64,000 nucleotides of DNA from Peptostreptococcaceae bacterium (GTDB taxonomy: Bacteria; Bacillota; Clostridia; Peptostreptococcales; Filifactoraceae): NCBI GenBank assembly GCA_030532905.1, contig JAUNKE010000002.1, positions 22,803 to 86,802 of the forward strand, written 5' to 3'. The position numbers and the translations under genes are program-made. A model generated the notes under the pieces. It was not told the DNA's origin. It ran no database searches and was given only the letters and a program-made list of their open reading frames with translations. This document shows, piece by piece, positions 1 to 8,232 of the stretch (its first letter is position 1; each line of letters begins with the position of its first letter).

Positions 1-60
1 AAAGCTCGATTTGAAAATAGCAATTCAAAAATACGACCTCTACTTTACAAATTTTTTCAA

Positions 61-90
61 AACAAAAGCCTATCTTCCGACAGGCTTTAC
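61..90 (-). terminator. Terminator of the ABC exporter gene
   Basis: Arms AAAGCCTGTC and GATAGGCTTT (one G-T pair) with a four-base loop, followed on the minus strand by TTGTTTT, just beyond the stop codon of the ABC exporter. This is a typical Rho-independent terminator. Confidence 0.7.
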
Positions 91-91
91 T

Positions 92-1714
92 TTAATTTTT
101 ACAAATTTGGCGGATACTTCCTCCCGAAATTTCGATGACCTCATCCATATATCCGGCAAATTCGACATTGTGTTCAATAAAAATACATATCTTGTTTTCC
201 AAAAATCCGATTACACTTTTCAAAATTTCGCGCGCAGTCGTTTTGTCCAGCGAGCTCGTCAATTCATCAAAAATATATAAATCATAATCTTCCCGATAAA
301 TCGCTCGAGCAACCAACAATCGCTTTTGCTCGCCCATCGACAAATCCTTGCCGCCTTCGCCAACAGGAAAATCCCCCTTTAGTTTCACCAAATCCAGCAG
401 ATGAGTAATTTCCAAAATCTTTGCTAACCGTTGCTCATCGACATTTTTTTCAAACAACAAAATATTGTCCCGAATGCTCATGTTGAAGATATATTCGTCC
501 GGCATCATGCAAATTGCTCTCGGTTTTCCTTGCATTCGCTGCCCCTGATAATAATAGCGAACTTCGCCCGATTGCGCGGGATAGAGCCCTGCAATAATTT
601 GAACCAATGTCGTTTTTCCGCTGCCCGTCTTGCCGGCAATCATTTTTTTACATGGCTTGACAAATTCCAAATTCATATTTCTTAAAATCGTTTTTTGATC
701 AAATTCAAAACCGACTTCTTCCAATTCCACCCTATCTACAGAGCATCTCTCGGTATTTTCTTCTTTTCGAATCGAAAGCATTTTATCGATTCGCTTGCAA
801 GATGCCAACAGACGCACAAGCACAAAGTAAAGCTCGTGAAATTCAATCAACGGGTCGGTCAGAATATGATTATACATCAAAATCGCAGTCAAACCGCCAA
901 CTGTCATTGATTTTTCAGATACGAACAGAGAAGACAGGATTAAAATCACTCCGATGGTTATCATAAAAAGACTGCTCAGGTAGAAATAACTCAAAGATTT
1001 CAGCTTGGATTGTTGGAGCACCGTTTCATTTCTCTGATTTATTCCCTGCTCCAAAACTTTTTTATATTCATCGGTCACGCCAAACAATTTGAGTGTAAAA
1101 ATACCGCGAATCCCTTCTTCAAATCGCTTCCACATATTGATTGAATTGATTTTGAGTTGCTCCCCGTTTTGTTGAGATGATTTCTCAATGCCTTTTACAA
1201 TAATCGAAGTAATCAGCCCAAGCGGAATAATTATCAGCGGCATGATTTTGTTGATCGTCAGCATGAAGTACAGTGCAAACAAAAAAGATATACCAGAGAA
1301 TACGATTTTGATAATCGGCAAAACCGAATTTCCCGAAACCAATTCCACATCCTCTATCAGCAGATTGTTCAGCTCGGATGAGGTTAATTTTTTTAAATCA
1401 AGAATTTCAGCGCTCAGCAAATTTCGGAAAAGCTCTTGTTGAAGCTGTATTCCAACTTTTCGTTGCAATTTCTCCGTAGCATATTCCATCCTTGCATAGA
1501 TGCCCGCTCTTAAAATTTGCGCAACTAAGTACAGCATTCCCATCCACAGAATCTGCTGTACATATCGTTCTTCATTTCCGACAGCTTGGTTGACGATGCC
1601 CTCAATCAGTTTAATGGGCGCATTGTTCAAAAATGCCGCCATCAGCACCAAGCAAAGTATCCCGACAATTCTTTTGTCTTGTAATATCGTCCTTTTGTAT
1701 AAATTCTTCAACAT
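92..1714 (-). CDS. ABC exporter half-transporter (membrane domain fused to ATPase)
   Basis: 540 residues. An N-terminal six-helix-type exporter domain (about residues 15-300) is followed by a nucleotide-binding domain (about 325-540). Visible motifs are Walker A GKTGSGKTT (about 361), signature LSMGEQKR (about 458), Walker B LYIFDE (about 479) and a D-loop SSLD. The family moves peptides, lipids or drugs out of the cell and works as a homo- or heterodimer; the substrate cannot be told here. No partner gene is adjacent, although a second half-exporter lies at 8233-9816. The ribosome site (GGTG) is weak. A broken ABC ATPase remnant sits immediately upstream and shares about 60 bases with this gene's signature region. 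Confidence 0.85.
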   Translation of the reverse strand: MLKNLYKRTILQDKRIVGILCLVLMAAFLNNAPIKLIEGIVNQAVGNEERYVQQILWMGMLYLVAQILRAGIYARMEYATEKLQRKVGIQLQQELFRNLLSAEILDLKKLTSSELNNLLIEDVELVSGNSVLPIIKIVFSGISFLFALYFMLTINKIMPLIIIPLGLITSIIVKGIEKSSQQNGEQLKINSINMWKRFEEGIRGIFTLKLFGVTDEYKKVLEQGINQRNETVLQQSKLKSLSYFYLSSLFMITIGVILILSSLFVSEKSMTVGGLTAILMYNHILTDPLIEFHELYFVLVRLLASCKRIDKMLSIRKEENTERCSVDRVELEEVGFEFDQKTILRNMNLEFVKPCKKMIAGKTGSGKTTLVQIIAGLYPAQSGEVRYYYQGQRMQGKPRAICMMPDEYIFNMSIRDNILLFEKNVDEQRLAKILEITHLLDLVKLKGDFPVGEGGKDLSMGEQKRLLVARAIYREDYDLYIFDELTSSLDKTTAREILKSVIGFLENKICIFIEHNVEFAGYMDEVIEISGGSIRQICKN

Positions 1715-1754
1715 ATTTCACCACTATGTACTCCAACGAATGATATTCACGATT

Positions 1755-2017
1755 TCACAATACGATTTCTTTTATTGTACCAAAAAACGACGGCTTTTTC
1801 ATCCGTTTGATTTCTTGAATCATTTCAAAATCCATTCCGCGAATGACGGATTTGGCGGAAAAACTTTTGTGCAAATTTCGTATCGCGAAAAAACTCATAC
1901 TCTCCTCCCATTGTTCGATTTTGCTCGTCGGATTGCTCGATGATTCCGCTTTTGCTCGCCCATCGACAAATCCTTGCCGCCTTCGCCAACGGGAAAATCC
2001 CCTTTTTCTCCCGTCAT
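1755..2017 (-). pseudogene. Relic of ABC transporter ATPase sequence (two fragments)
   Basis: Two small reading frames remain. The upstream one (2017 to 1895) encodes KGDFPVGEGGKDLSMGEQKR, the signature-motif segment of the exporter at 92-1714, then runs out of frame. Its DNA at 1947-2006 nearly matches 321-380 (44 identical bases, then one change, then 11 more). Its TGA overlaps, as ATGA, the ATG of the second frame (1898 to 1755), which has a good GGGAGGAG ribosome site. That frame starts MSFFAIRNLHKSF, the typical start of an ABC ATPase, but ends after 47 codons before any Walker A motif. I read this as debris of a rearranged ABC gene, not a working protein. Confidence 0.65.
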
Positions 2018-2065
2018 TGAGACGATGTTCGATAAACTCTTCTCCGATGATAATTATTTCTTCTA

Positions 2066-2827
2066 TTATATATCATTTTTGGAAAATTTATAAGCGGCGA
2101 TTGCGGCAAATGCTGAAATCCATATTCCAAGAATGAGAACAGCGCCTATCATGCCGGAGTATTCCATGCTGTTTTTTGTCGCTATACCCGAAAGCGTATG
2201 AATGGCGGATGATGGCAAAATCGGAATGATAACGGATTGCAACATTTCAGGAAGCAGTTTTGAAAAAAGCGGAAGAAACAGCACCGACGCGGGCACGACG
2301 ATTCCGCCCGCTGTATTTCTCGCCATAAAACTCGCGCACAGCGCCAGCAAAGAGTAAAAAACAGGCATGACGACACAGCCGGCAACAAATTGTCGAATCG
2401 TATCCGACTCCGGCATCGGCTTATCTAGCGCCGAAATAAGAAGTTTTCCGTTCATCAGCGTAACTAATGCGACAACAATGCCGATTACCAGTGAAATCAA
2501 AAAGAAAATAGCTGCTTTTGCAAAGAAATATTGATTTCTTTTCGGAGCCGCCGACAAATAGGATGCAATGCTCCCCTCCTGAAATTCCCGTCCGATTTGA
2601 ATGGCGACAAAGAGCATCAGTAAAATGCTCACCACATCGACGCCGAGCAAATTTACCGAAATGATTTCCATCGGTTTCAGTTCCGACAGAGTTCTTCCCT
2701 GTGTGAGCGATGTCGTCAACGAGAAGAGCAAACCCGTCAAAATCCCGACCATCGTTGCAAAGACAAGATACCTACGAGAAGATTTGATAAAATAAATCTT
2801 TTGGTATTCCGCGTGAATCATTTTCAT
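2066..2827 (-). CDS. ABC-2 type transporter permease
   Basis: 253 residues with about six hydrophobic segments and the layout of ABC-2 / BcrB-like permeases: an N-terminal helix after about 20 residues, a loop, then five helices to the C terminus. The start overlaps the end of the ATPase gene by four bases (ATGA type), implying translational coupling and a two-component export or multidrug pump. The substrate is unknown; the nearby MerR/TipAS-type regulator suggests drug-responsive efflux (inference). Confidence 0.8.
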   Translation of the reverse strand: MKMIHAEYQKIYFIKSSRRYLVFATMVGILTGLLFSLTTSLTQGRTLSELKPMEIISVNLLGVDVVSILLMLFVAIQIGREFQEGSIASYLSAAPKRNQYFFAKAAIFFLISLVIGIVVALVTLMNGKLLISALDKPMPESDTIRQFVAGCVVMPVFYSLLALCASFMARNTAGGIVVPASVLFLPLFSKLLPEMLQSVIIPILPSSAIHTLSGIATKNSMEYSGMIGAVLILGIWISAFAAIAAYKFSKNDI

Positions 2828-3759
2828 TGTACCGACTCCTTTTTTCCATCCGAAAGATTTGTACCGCGATACTGCGTCCGTCCTTCCACCAGTTCCGCAA
2901 AAAGTTCTTCCAAAGAAGGCTGATGCGTTGCCAACTCATAAATGCGTAATCCTTGCTCAAAAGCTCTGTCTCCTATAAGTTTCGGACTCATCTTCCGAAC
3001 CCGCAGAAGATTTTCCTGCGTCATCTCCACCGAAACACCTTCTGATTTCAACACTTCGTACAGCTTAGGTGTGTTGTCCGTTCGAACTTGAACATAGGAA
3101 CTGAGACTTTCTTCTTGCAATTCTGCCATATTCATATCCGCAATCAATTCACCTTGCGCGAGCAGAACAATGCGCTCGGCAATCTCCTGCACTTCGCTCA
3201 AAAGATGACTGGATATGAGAACCGCCTTTCCTCTCTTTGCCAAATCGCGAAGAATCTTGCGAAGCCAATGAATACCATCGACATCCAGACCGTTAAAGGG
3301 TTCGTCCAAAATAATGGTTTCGGGGTCTCCGATAAGTGCGGCTGCAAGAGCGACACGCTGGCGCATTCCAAAAGAAAATTCTCCGATTATTTTATTCTCG
3401 ACCTCTTTTAAACCGACAAGCGTGAGCACTTCTTCCACCTTTTCTTTTTCCAAACCGGATGTCGATGCCAAAATATGTAGGTACTGTTTCGGGTTCAGGC
3501 GTCTGTCGATTGTATTCGCATCCACCATCGCACCGATTTTTCTCAGAGGCGATTCCAACATCGAATAGACTTTCTCATCCACCGTCACTTTGCCCGCGCT
3601 CGGTATCACCAAGTTTAGAATCATTTTTATCGTCGTCGATTTGCCCGCTCCGTTCGGTCCCAAAAAACCGGTTACGACACCCGGCTGTACCTGAAAACTG
3701 ATGTTGTTGACTGCAATTTTATCCGCATACTTTTTCGTAAGATTGGTGATTCGTATCAT
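2824..3759 (-). CDS. ABC transporter ATP-binding protein (BcrA/NatA type)
   Basis: 311 residues. Motifs in order: Walker A GPNGAGKST (about 35), Q-loop, signature FSFGMRQR (about 128), Walker B TIILDEP (about 148), and the switch histidine in LISSHLLSE. The C-terminal extension of about 90 residues is usual for drug-export ATPases of the BcrA/CcmA type. It supplies ATP hydrolysis for the permease encoded next. It lies 29 bp after the merR-like gene in the same direction, so the three genes probably form one operon. Confidence 0.87.
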   Translation of the reverse strand: MIRITNLTKKYADKIAVNNISFQVQPGVVTGFLGPNGAGKSTTIKMILNLVIPSAGKVTVDEKVYSMLESPLRKIGAMVDANTIDRRLNPKQYLHILASTSGLEKEKVEEVLTLVGLKEVENKIIGEFSFGMRQRVALAAALIGDPETIILDEPFNGLDVDGIHWLRKILRDLAKRGKAVLISSHLLSEVQEIAERIVLLAQGELIADMNMAELQEESLSSYVQVRTDNTPKLYEVLKSEGVSVEMTQENLLRVRKMSPKLIGDRAFEQGLRIYELATHQPSLEELFAELVEGRTQYRGTNLSDGKKESVQ

Positions 3760-3788
3760 TCGAAAATCCTTTCTCTATTCCGCTTTGG

Positions 3789-4541
3789 TCATTTTGCGGA
3801 AAATATTGCAAAGGCATCCTCCATAAATCGTTTTGCCGAATTCAGCATCTCGGAGTTTTTAGGTAACATCCGCTCTTCCAAATTCAGCTCGGATAACTGT
3901 TTTATCAAATCCAAATCCCCGTCGGTAAAGGAGATAATCTCATCCCACCAGCGTCTGACCAAATCCTGCGCTTCTCGACTTGCAGGCGAAAATTTTTCGT
4001 GCAAAAGCACCATCGCTTCAATCAAAATTTCTTTCCATTTGTGATAAAATCGCTGCATCTGCTCCAAATCGTGAAAATGTTGCGAAAGAATGTCCTGCTG
4101 TTTTTCATCCAACATCTGATTCGCCTGTGCAAAAATATCATCTCCGGGCAGCGCGCTGAAAAATTGGAGAAAAAGCATCAGCGGCAGTTCCTTCCCCGCC
4201 TCAACCATATCGGACATAATGCCGAGCGCAACAAAAGAGGTATGAAGATGCTCCATTTTCTGAAGCAACAACAACTGCTGATTTTTGAACACTTCCAACA
4301 ATTCGTCCGGATTCGGCTCAAACAAAAGCTGTTTTTTGATTTGTTCCAATGAAAAGTCCAACGATTTATACAATACGATTTGTTCCAATTGAATCAGATC
4401 CGCCTGCGTGTAGTATCGACGACCGCCCTCCGTTCTTCCGGTGGAGCGAAGTAATCCGATATTATCATAGTGTTGAACCGCCCGAATGGTCAACCCGGCG
4501 GCTGCGGCAATCTCACCGCTTGTATATCTTTTTTCGTCCAT
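3789..4541 (-). CDS. MerR-family transcriptional regulator with TipAS-like effector domain
   Basis: 250 residues. The first 70 form the MerR winged helix (YTSGEIAAAAGLTIRAVQHY, then RTEGGRRYY), followed by a dimerisation helix and a C-terminal helical domain resembling TipAS, which in known members traps peptide antibiotics or drugs. The ribosome site is GGAGG before ATG. It heads an operon with the ABC ATPase and permease, and its promoter has the stretched 19-bp spacer that MerR proteins act on, so it probably activates its own operon when it binds a toxic compound (inference). Confidence 0.87.
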   Translation of the reverse strand: MDEKRYTSGEIAAAAGLTIRAVQHYDNIGLLRSTGRTEGGRRYYTQADLIQLEQIVLYKSLDFSLEQIKKQLLFEPNPDELLEVFKNQQLLLLQKMEHLHTSFVALGIMSDMVEAGKELPLMLFLQFFSALPGDDIFAQANQMLDEKQQDILSQHFHDLEQMQRFYHKWKEILIEAMVLLHEKFSPASREAQDLVRRWWDEIISFTDGDLDLIKQLSELNLEERMLPKNSEMLNSAKRFMEDAFAIFSAK

Positions 4542-4561
4542 GCTGCATCCTCCTTGATTTC

Positions 4562-4592
4562 ATTATAATACATTACGCTACGTCATGAGCAA
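4562..4592 (-). promoter_or_regulatory. MerR-type promoter with 19-bp spacer and operator dyad
   Basis: On the minus strand: -35 TTGCTC, a 19-base spacer, -10 TATAAT. Within the spacer, CATGACG-TAG-CGTAATG is an imperfect dyad. A 19-bp spacer with an operator between the two boxes is the known hallmark of MerR-controlled promoters. It lies just upstream of the merR-like gene, which fits self-activation. Confidence 0.65.
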
Positions 4593-4655
4593 GGATTTCT
4601 TAAAAATTTATTTACACTTTAACTCTCGAAAACTCTTTACGGTGAACTTTTTGTT

Positions 4656-4744
4656 TATAAGACACCCCGTCAAGCAATTATGTTTTGAATTCTTATGCTC
4701 ATTTTTGATTTTAGAATCCAATATTGTTTTTAAATCTAAAAAAC
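4656..4744. repeat. Direct repeat, left copy (89 bp)
   Basis: An 89-bp sequence starting TATAAGACACCCCGTCAAGC and ending AAATCTAAAAAAC. It matches 6719-6807 in the same orientation with five mismatches and no gaps. The pair brackets about 2 kb carrying the Fic gene and a small membrane-protein gene. I recognise no transposase or integrase in between. Confidence 0.85.
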
Positions 4745-4854
4745 AATAAACTGTAGAGAAATCATACTTTTTCCGTTCCGATGGCTCAGCTCGATGGGTT
4801 GCATAACATTAACTGAACAGGAGTGATATATACACAAAAAAGGAAGATAACGCC

Positions 4855-4944
4855 ATGACTGAAAGTGTTAGAAGCTGTATAGACAAGTTGCAGCAAGAAA
4901 ACAGAGAACTAACACAGGGAAAGAAGCAAGAGTTAGAGCTATAA
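4855..4944 (+). CDS. Short ORF of 29 codons, possibly a gene remnant
   Basis: Starts MTESVRSCIDKLQQENREL, a charged probable helix, preceded by AAGGAAG ten bases before the ATG. The same frame is open upstream of the ATG for several codons, so this may be the tail end of a decayed gene. It lies inside the direct-repeat bracket. I do not recognise the family, and it may not be expressed. Confidence 0.25.
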   Translation: MTESVRSCIDKLQQENRELTQGKKQELEL

Positions 4945-5015
4945 AACTAATTGAAAGTATGGTATAATATTACAAATATTGAGTGAAACAAATTGGAAGT
5001 TGTGGGGGTGATTCA

Positions 5016-5240
5016 ATGCCAAAAAAATATACAGATCAGGAAGTCCAAGAATGGTATCAAAAAAATTCTCACAATAATGGTGGATATAATAATCCTGATG
5101 ATTTAAATTTGATTGTTAGAAAAAAGAATACACCATGGAGATATTGTGCCTGGAATCTAAATATGGGAAATCCTAGATCACATATTCTTATAGGATTCGT
5201 TATTGTGATTTCTTTGATCCTAATATGTTTTTTATTTTAG
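5016..5240 (+). CDS. Small membrane protein, DUF5808-like
   Basis: 74 residues from the ATG that follows GGGGGTG; a GTG 33 bases earlier is in frame but lacks a ribosome site. The central part NPDDLNLIVRKK with WNLNMGNPRSH resembles the short DUF5808 motif (NP-D-x-LfV-kr ... xN-GnP) found in small membrane proteins, and the C terminus is one hydrophobic helix (about 55-74). Function unknown. It is AT-rich and sits with the Fic gene between the 89-bp direct repeats, which suggests acquired cargo. Confidence 0.55.
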   Translation: MPKKYTDQEVQEWYQKNSHNNGGYNNPDDLNLIVRKKNTPWRYCAWNLNMGNPRSHILIGFVIVISLILICFLF

Positions 5241-5431
5241 ACAAGCTCTCACAAATCCCAGTTCATCTAAATGAATATAACAATTTGAAAACGGTAAATC
5301 GAAAAGATGAGTTTTTCCGAGGTGCTTTTACCTACAATGCAAGTAATTGATATTAAAAATCGCTTAAATTTTTGAGGTTAATTTTACTCATTTATAAGTG
5401 CTTTTTAGCTCTTTGACTTTTTACCCGGAGT

Positions 5432-6475
5432 CTAAATCTTTACATATTTTGTTGAACGACCACTGCCTACCTGTTTGATCTTTTCATTGTCCTGTAATTC
5501 TTTTAACGCTCGTTCTATTGTCCTTTGCGATATATCCGGGCGAAGAATCAGAATATCTTTTTTAGAAAGTGGCTCTAATGATTTTTGAATAACAGAAAAT
5601 ACTCTTTCCGTTGAAGTCAATTTTTCTTTTCCAATTAAGTTAAATCTGCCATCACATTCTTCATATGCTCTTAAGAAAACCCCCAACATATACTTTATGA
5701 ACGGAAGTTCATCATTTTCTCCGGTATGCCATTTTTCACTGGAGTTCTGTAATTCTTCATAGTAAGAGTCTTTGGTTTCTTCAATGATCATCTCTATACT
5801 GATATACCTTCCAACAAAATAACCGAACTTATAAAGCAAAAGAAGTGTCAGTATCCTGCTCATTCTTCCATTACCGTCATCAAATGGATGAATGCATAAG
5901 AAATCATGTATAAGTGCAGGTATTAAAATTAGCGGTGGAATATTTGCTTTTACTGCTTCCTTGTAAGCCTCCACCATTTCATCAAAGTAGTTTTCCGTTT
6001 CAAAACTGCTTACCGGTTGAAATCGTACTTTTTTATTTCCTAAAGCATCTACTTCTACAATACTGTTATCCATCGTCTTAAATTTCCCCTTGTGATTCGC
6101 ATAAGAATAAGAATATAGCTGATTATGAAGTGTTAAGATGTCATTTTTATTAAATTCTATATAGGCATAATTTTCATGGATAATATCAAGCACATGTCTA
6201 TACCCTGCAATTTCTTCTTCATTTCTGTTTTTAGGTTCTGCTTTTTTATTCATCAGTTCCATTAGTCTTGCATCGTTGGTATAAATTCCTTCAATTGCAT
6301 TGGAAGACTTTGTACTTTGTATTTTAGCAACATTTATCATCTTCTCTAAAATGTCCGGATAATTTTCTACATAAAGTTCCTGCTTCCCCTTATATTCATG
6401 GATCTTTGCAATAGTATGATATATATTAACCGGTAAAAATAGTTCCATAAGTTTTAAATAATCAAATTTCCTCAA
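5432..6475 (-). CDS. Fic-domain protein (AMPylase-type) with C-terminal winged helix
   Basis: About 347 residues from a TTG start at 6475. The Fic core carries the complete active-site motif HPFDDGNGR (about 205-213), where the His deprotonates the target hydroxyl and the following residues bind nucleotide phosphates. The N-terminal segment has SSNAIEGI, matching the inhibitory (S/T)xxxE(G/N) motif, so activity is probably self-inhibited. The last 60 residues look like a winged helix (SQRTIERALKELQ). An upstream in-frame ATG exists at 6502, but AAAGGAGGTG lies inside that extension seven bases before the TTG. Such proteins usually transfer AMP to a protein target; the target is unknown. Two inverted repeats overlap its promoter, which suggests repression by its own DNA-binding domain (inference). 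Confidence 0.87.
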   Translation of the reverse strand: MRKFDYLKLMELFLPVNIYHTIAKIHEYKGKQELYVENYPDILEKMINVAKIQSTKSSNAIEGIYTNDARLMELMNKKAEPKNRNEEEIAGYRHVLDIIHENYAYIEFNKNDILTLHNQLYSYSYANHKGKFKTMDNSIVEVDALGNKKVRFQPVSSFETENYFDEMVEAYKEAVKANIPPLILIPALIHDFLCIHPFDDGNGRMSRILTLLLLYKFGYFVGRYISIEMIIEETKDSYYEELQNSSEKWHTGENDELPFIKYMLGVFLRAYEECDGRFNLIGKEKLTSTERVFSVIQKSLEPLSKKDILILRPDISQRTIERALKELQDNEKIKQVGSGRSTKYVKI

Positions 6476-6490
6476 AACCGCACCTCCTTT

Positions 6491-6556
6491 TTTCATAGCC
6501 ATTATATCATATTTGGCTATGAAATATCCATAATGGCGAGAATAATCTCGCCATTA
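6491..6556 (-). promoter_or_regulatory. fic promoter with two inverted-repeat operators
   Basis: Two perfect dyads lie upstream of the fic gene. TTTCATAGCCA and TGGCTATGAAA (6491-6524, 12-base spacer) enclose the -10 box TATAAT (minus strand). TAATGGCGAGA and TCTCGCCATTA (6531-6556, 4-base spacer) lie just upstream, over or near the -35 region. A related half-dyad, TTGGCGAGATTACCAA, occurs at 6583-6598. The arrangement fits repressor binding around the promoter. Confidence 0.6.
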
Positions 6557-6718
6557 TTTTCATTTTGGCGTATTAAAATTAAAATTGGCGAGATTACCAA
6601 TTATCTTTAATGGCATCCATTTTTCAATGCAAAACCGTGTCGCTTTTTGAAAATTTTTTACCATATTGTTGTTCAAAATTAAAGCATGTTTTGCGCTCAG
6701 CTTAATGAGCAAAGTCTA

Positions 6719-6807
6719 TATAAGACACCCCGTCAAGCAATTATGTTTTGAATTCTGATGCTCGTCTTTGATTTTTGATTCCAATATTGTTTTTAAATCT
6801 AAAAAAC
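6719..6807. repeat. Direct repeat, right copy (89 bp)
   Basis: Right-hand partner of 4656-4744, with 84 of 89 positions identical and the same orientation. Its last bases merge with the T-run side of the terminator for the zinc-ribbon gene at 6872-7312. Confidence 0.85.
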
Positions 6808-6845
6808 CTCCAAAGTATTTGGTTTCTCTTCTCTACTTTGGAGGT
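6800..6845 (-). terminator. Terminator of the zinc-ribbon protein gene
   Basis: Perfect 11-bp arms CCTCCAAAGTA and TACTTTGGAGG, then TTTTTTAG on the minus strand, 27 bp beyond the stop codon. This is a strong Rho-independent terminator. Confidence 0.85.
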
Positions 6846-6871
6846 CATCAGTGTCCTTTTTCCGATTGTTC

Positions 6872-7312
6872 TTATTTCCGCTCGGACATATATTTTTCTA
6901 TTTCTTCGGAGGTCAATTTTCGTACCTGCGTGTCCGCATATTCTCTATACTCTTCGACAATAAAAGCCGGTTTCATGCTTTCACAGGATTTTCCTTTATT
7001 CTTTTTCAAATAGGCTTTCAAATCTTCGACATCTGCAAAAATTTTGTAAGAGCATCTGCCGTTTTCACTTTTTATTTCGTAAATACCGCATGGTTTTTTC
7101 ATGCTGAAATCAGCAGTTCGTAAATATAATTTTGAGATTTCCAATGACTTAAAAGGGAAATTCCACCTTTGCAATCCTCGCTGAGCATCATGCTCAATGC
7201 AAATGCATCGCCCACAGCTTCCACAGATGTACTGCGTATGATTCTCCAAACAATCCAACGGATTTAGTAATGGGGTTATTCTGTTGTTGTCGACATAACA
7301 TTCCAAACACAT
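6872..7312 (-). CDS. Zinc-ribbon-like protein of unknown function
   Basis: 146 residues. The N-terminal part has paired cysteines (MCLEC at 2-5 and CGSCGRCIC at about 30-38) with nearby His, consistent with a small zinc-binding fold. The remainder is a charged alpha/beta domain (SYKIFADVEDLKAYLKKNKG). The start follows AAAGGAGGTG. I do not recognise a named family. It stands alone with its own terminator. Confidence 0.7.
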   Translation of the reverse strand: MCLECYVDNNRITPLLNPLDCLENHTQYICGSCGRCICIEHDAQRGLQRWNFPFKSLEISKLYLRTADFSMKKPCGIYEIKSENGRCSYKIFADVEDLKAYLKKNKGKSCESMKPAFIVEEYREYADTQVRKLTSEEIEKYMSERK

Positions 7313-7502
7313 ACTGCACCTCCTTTTCCAAAGCGAACCACATCCTTATAATATTTATGCCCAGTAGTTGTGTTTCCAAACTTTTTAGAGACATCGCGGT
7401 TTTTCAAGCCGAATGAAACGCAACAAGGCTCATTTCCAATCACAACAGTAAAGCACTCCGGATTTTACTCATTTTCAAACTTTGTGGCAAGCACTTCGGG
7501 TA

Positions 7503-7540
7503 ATATAAAAGGAAGTATCGGCTCTCGCTCCTACTTCCTT
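7503..7540 (-). terminator. Terminator of the GNAT gene
   Basis: Arms GGAAGTA and TACTTCC with a 14-base loop, followed by TTTTATATT on the minus strand, about 30 bp beyond the stop codon. Confidence 0.6.
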
Positions 7541-7571
7541 CTTCCTTCTTCTTCAAGTGTTTTGGACTCAA

Positions 7572-8045
7572 CTAGAATCTGTAAATCATGATATATTCTT
7601 CTTCATTTTCACAAAAAATCTCAAATCCGATTTTCAAATACATTTGTGCTGCGTAATTTGCCTTTTGGACGGATAAAGATGCTTGCTGATACCCCTGCAT
7701 TTTAAGTTCCGTCAGCATTTTTTTCATAAGCTCCGTTCCAATCCCTAAATTTCGATATTCTCTAAGAAGAGATATCGAAAAAGACGGGGTTTCATCATCA
7801 ATATGACCGTAATCATTCATAATTCGAACCCATACCGCACCGATGATTTGCCCTTCGACTTCCGCAACCAAACAATTATCGCCTCTATTCTTCCCGAAGT
7901 TTTTCACATACAATTGCAACTCCGGCAAATGAATTATTTCTCGAGGCAGAGACTCCACTCCTTCCGGTATAAAAATCGCTTCATACAGAAAGTCGTCCAA
8001 AATTTCCACTTCATCCGCTCTTATTTTTCTTATTTTGTAATTCAT
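7572..8045 (-). CDS. GNAT-family N-acetyltransferase
   Basis: 157 residues from the ATG after GGAGGGCT; an upstream in-frame ATG at 8087 has no comparable site. The fold is GNAT, with N-terminal RKIRADEVEILDDFLYEAIF, then the acetyl-CoA loop LREYRNLGIGTELMKKML (about 100-117) and ASLSVQKANYAAQMYLKIGF near the C terminus. It transfers acetyl from acetyl-CoA to an amine; the substrate cannot be predicted. Confidence 0.85.
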   Translation of the reverse strand: MNYKIRKIRADEVEILDDFLYEAIFIPEGVESLPREIIHLPELQLYVKNFGKNRGDNCLVAEVEGQIIGAVWVRIMNDYGHIDDETPSFSISLLREYRNLGIGTELMKKMLTELKMQGYQQASLSVQKANYAAQMYLKIGFEIFCENEEEYIMIYRF

Positions 8046-8232
8046 ATAGCCCTCCGATTTATTATTATAAATCAGTTTGCAATCCACACATAGCTACCTC
8101 CTTACATTTTTCGCTTTTCAAATCACATTTTCCATTTTAAATCCGAGTCCGAATTCTCGATTTCGACTTTTTTATTCAATTTCCTTTTGTTCGCCATTTT
8201 CAATTTGCGTTTCTATTTCCGATTTTTCATTT

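Noticed and set aside
4656-6807. Direct repeats as att sites of a phage or integrative element
   Set aside because: No integrase, no tRNA gene and no phage-like genes between them; recombination cassette is the more cautious reading.
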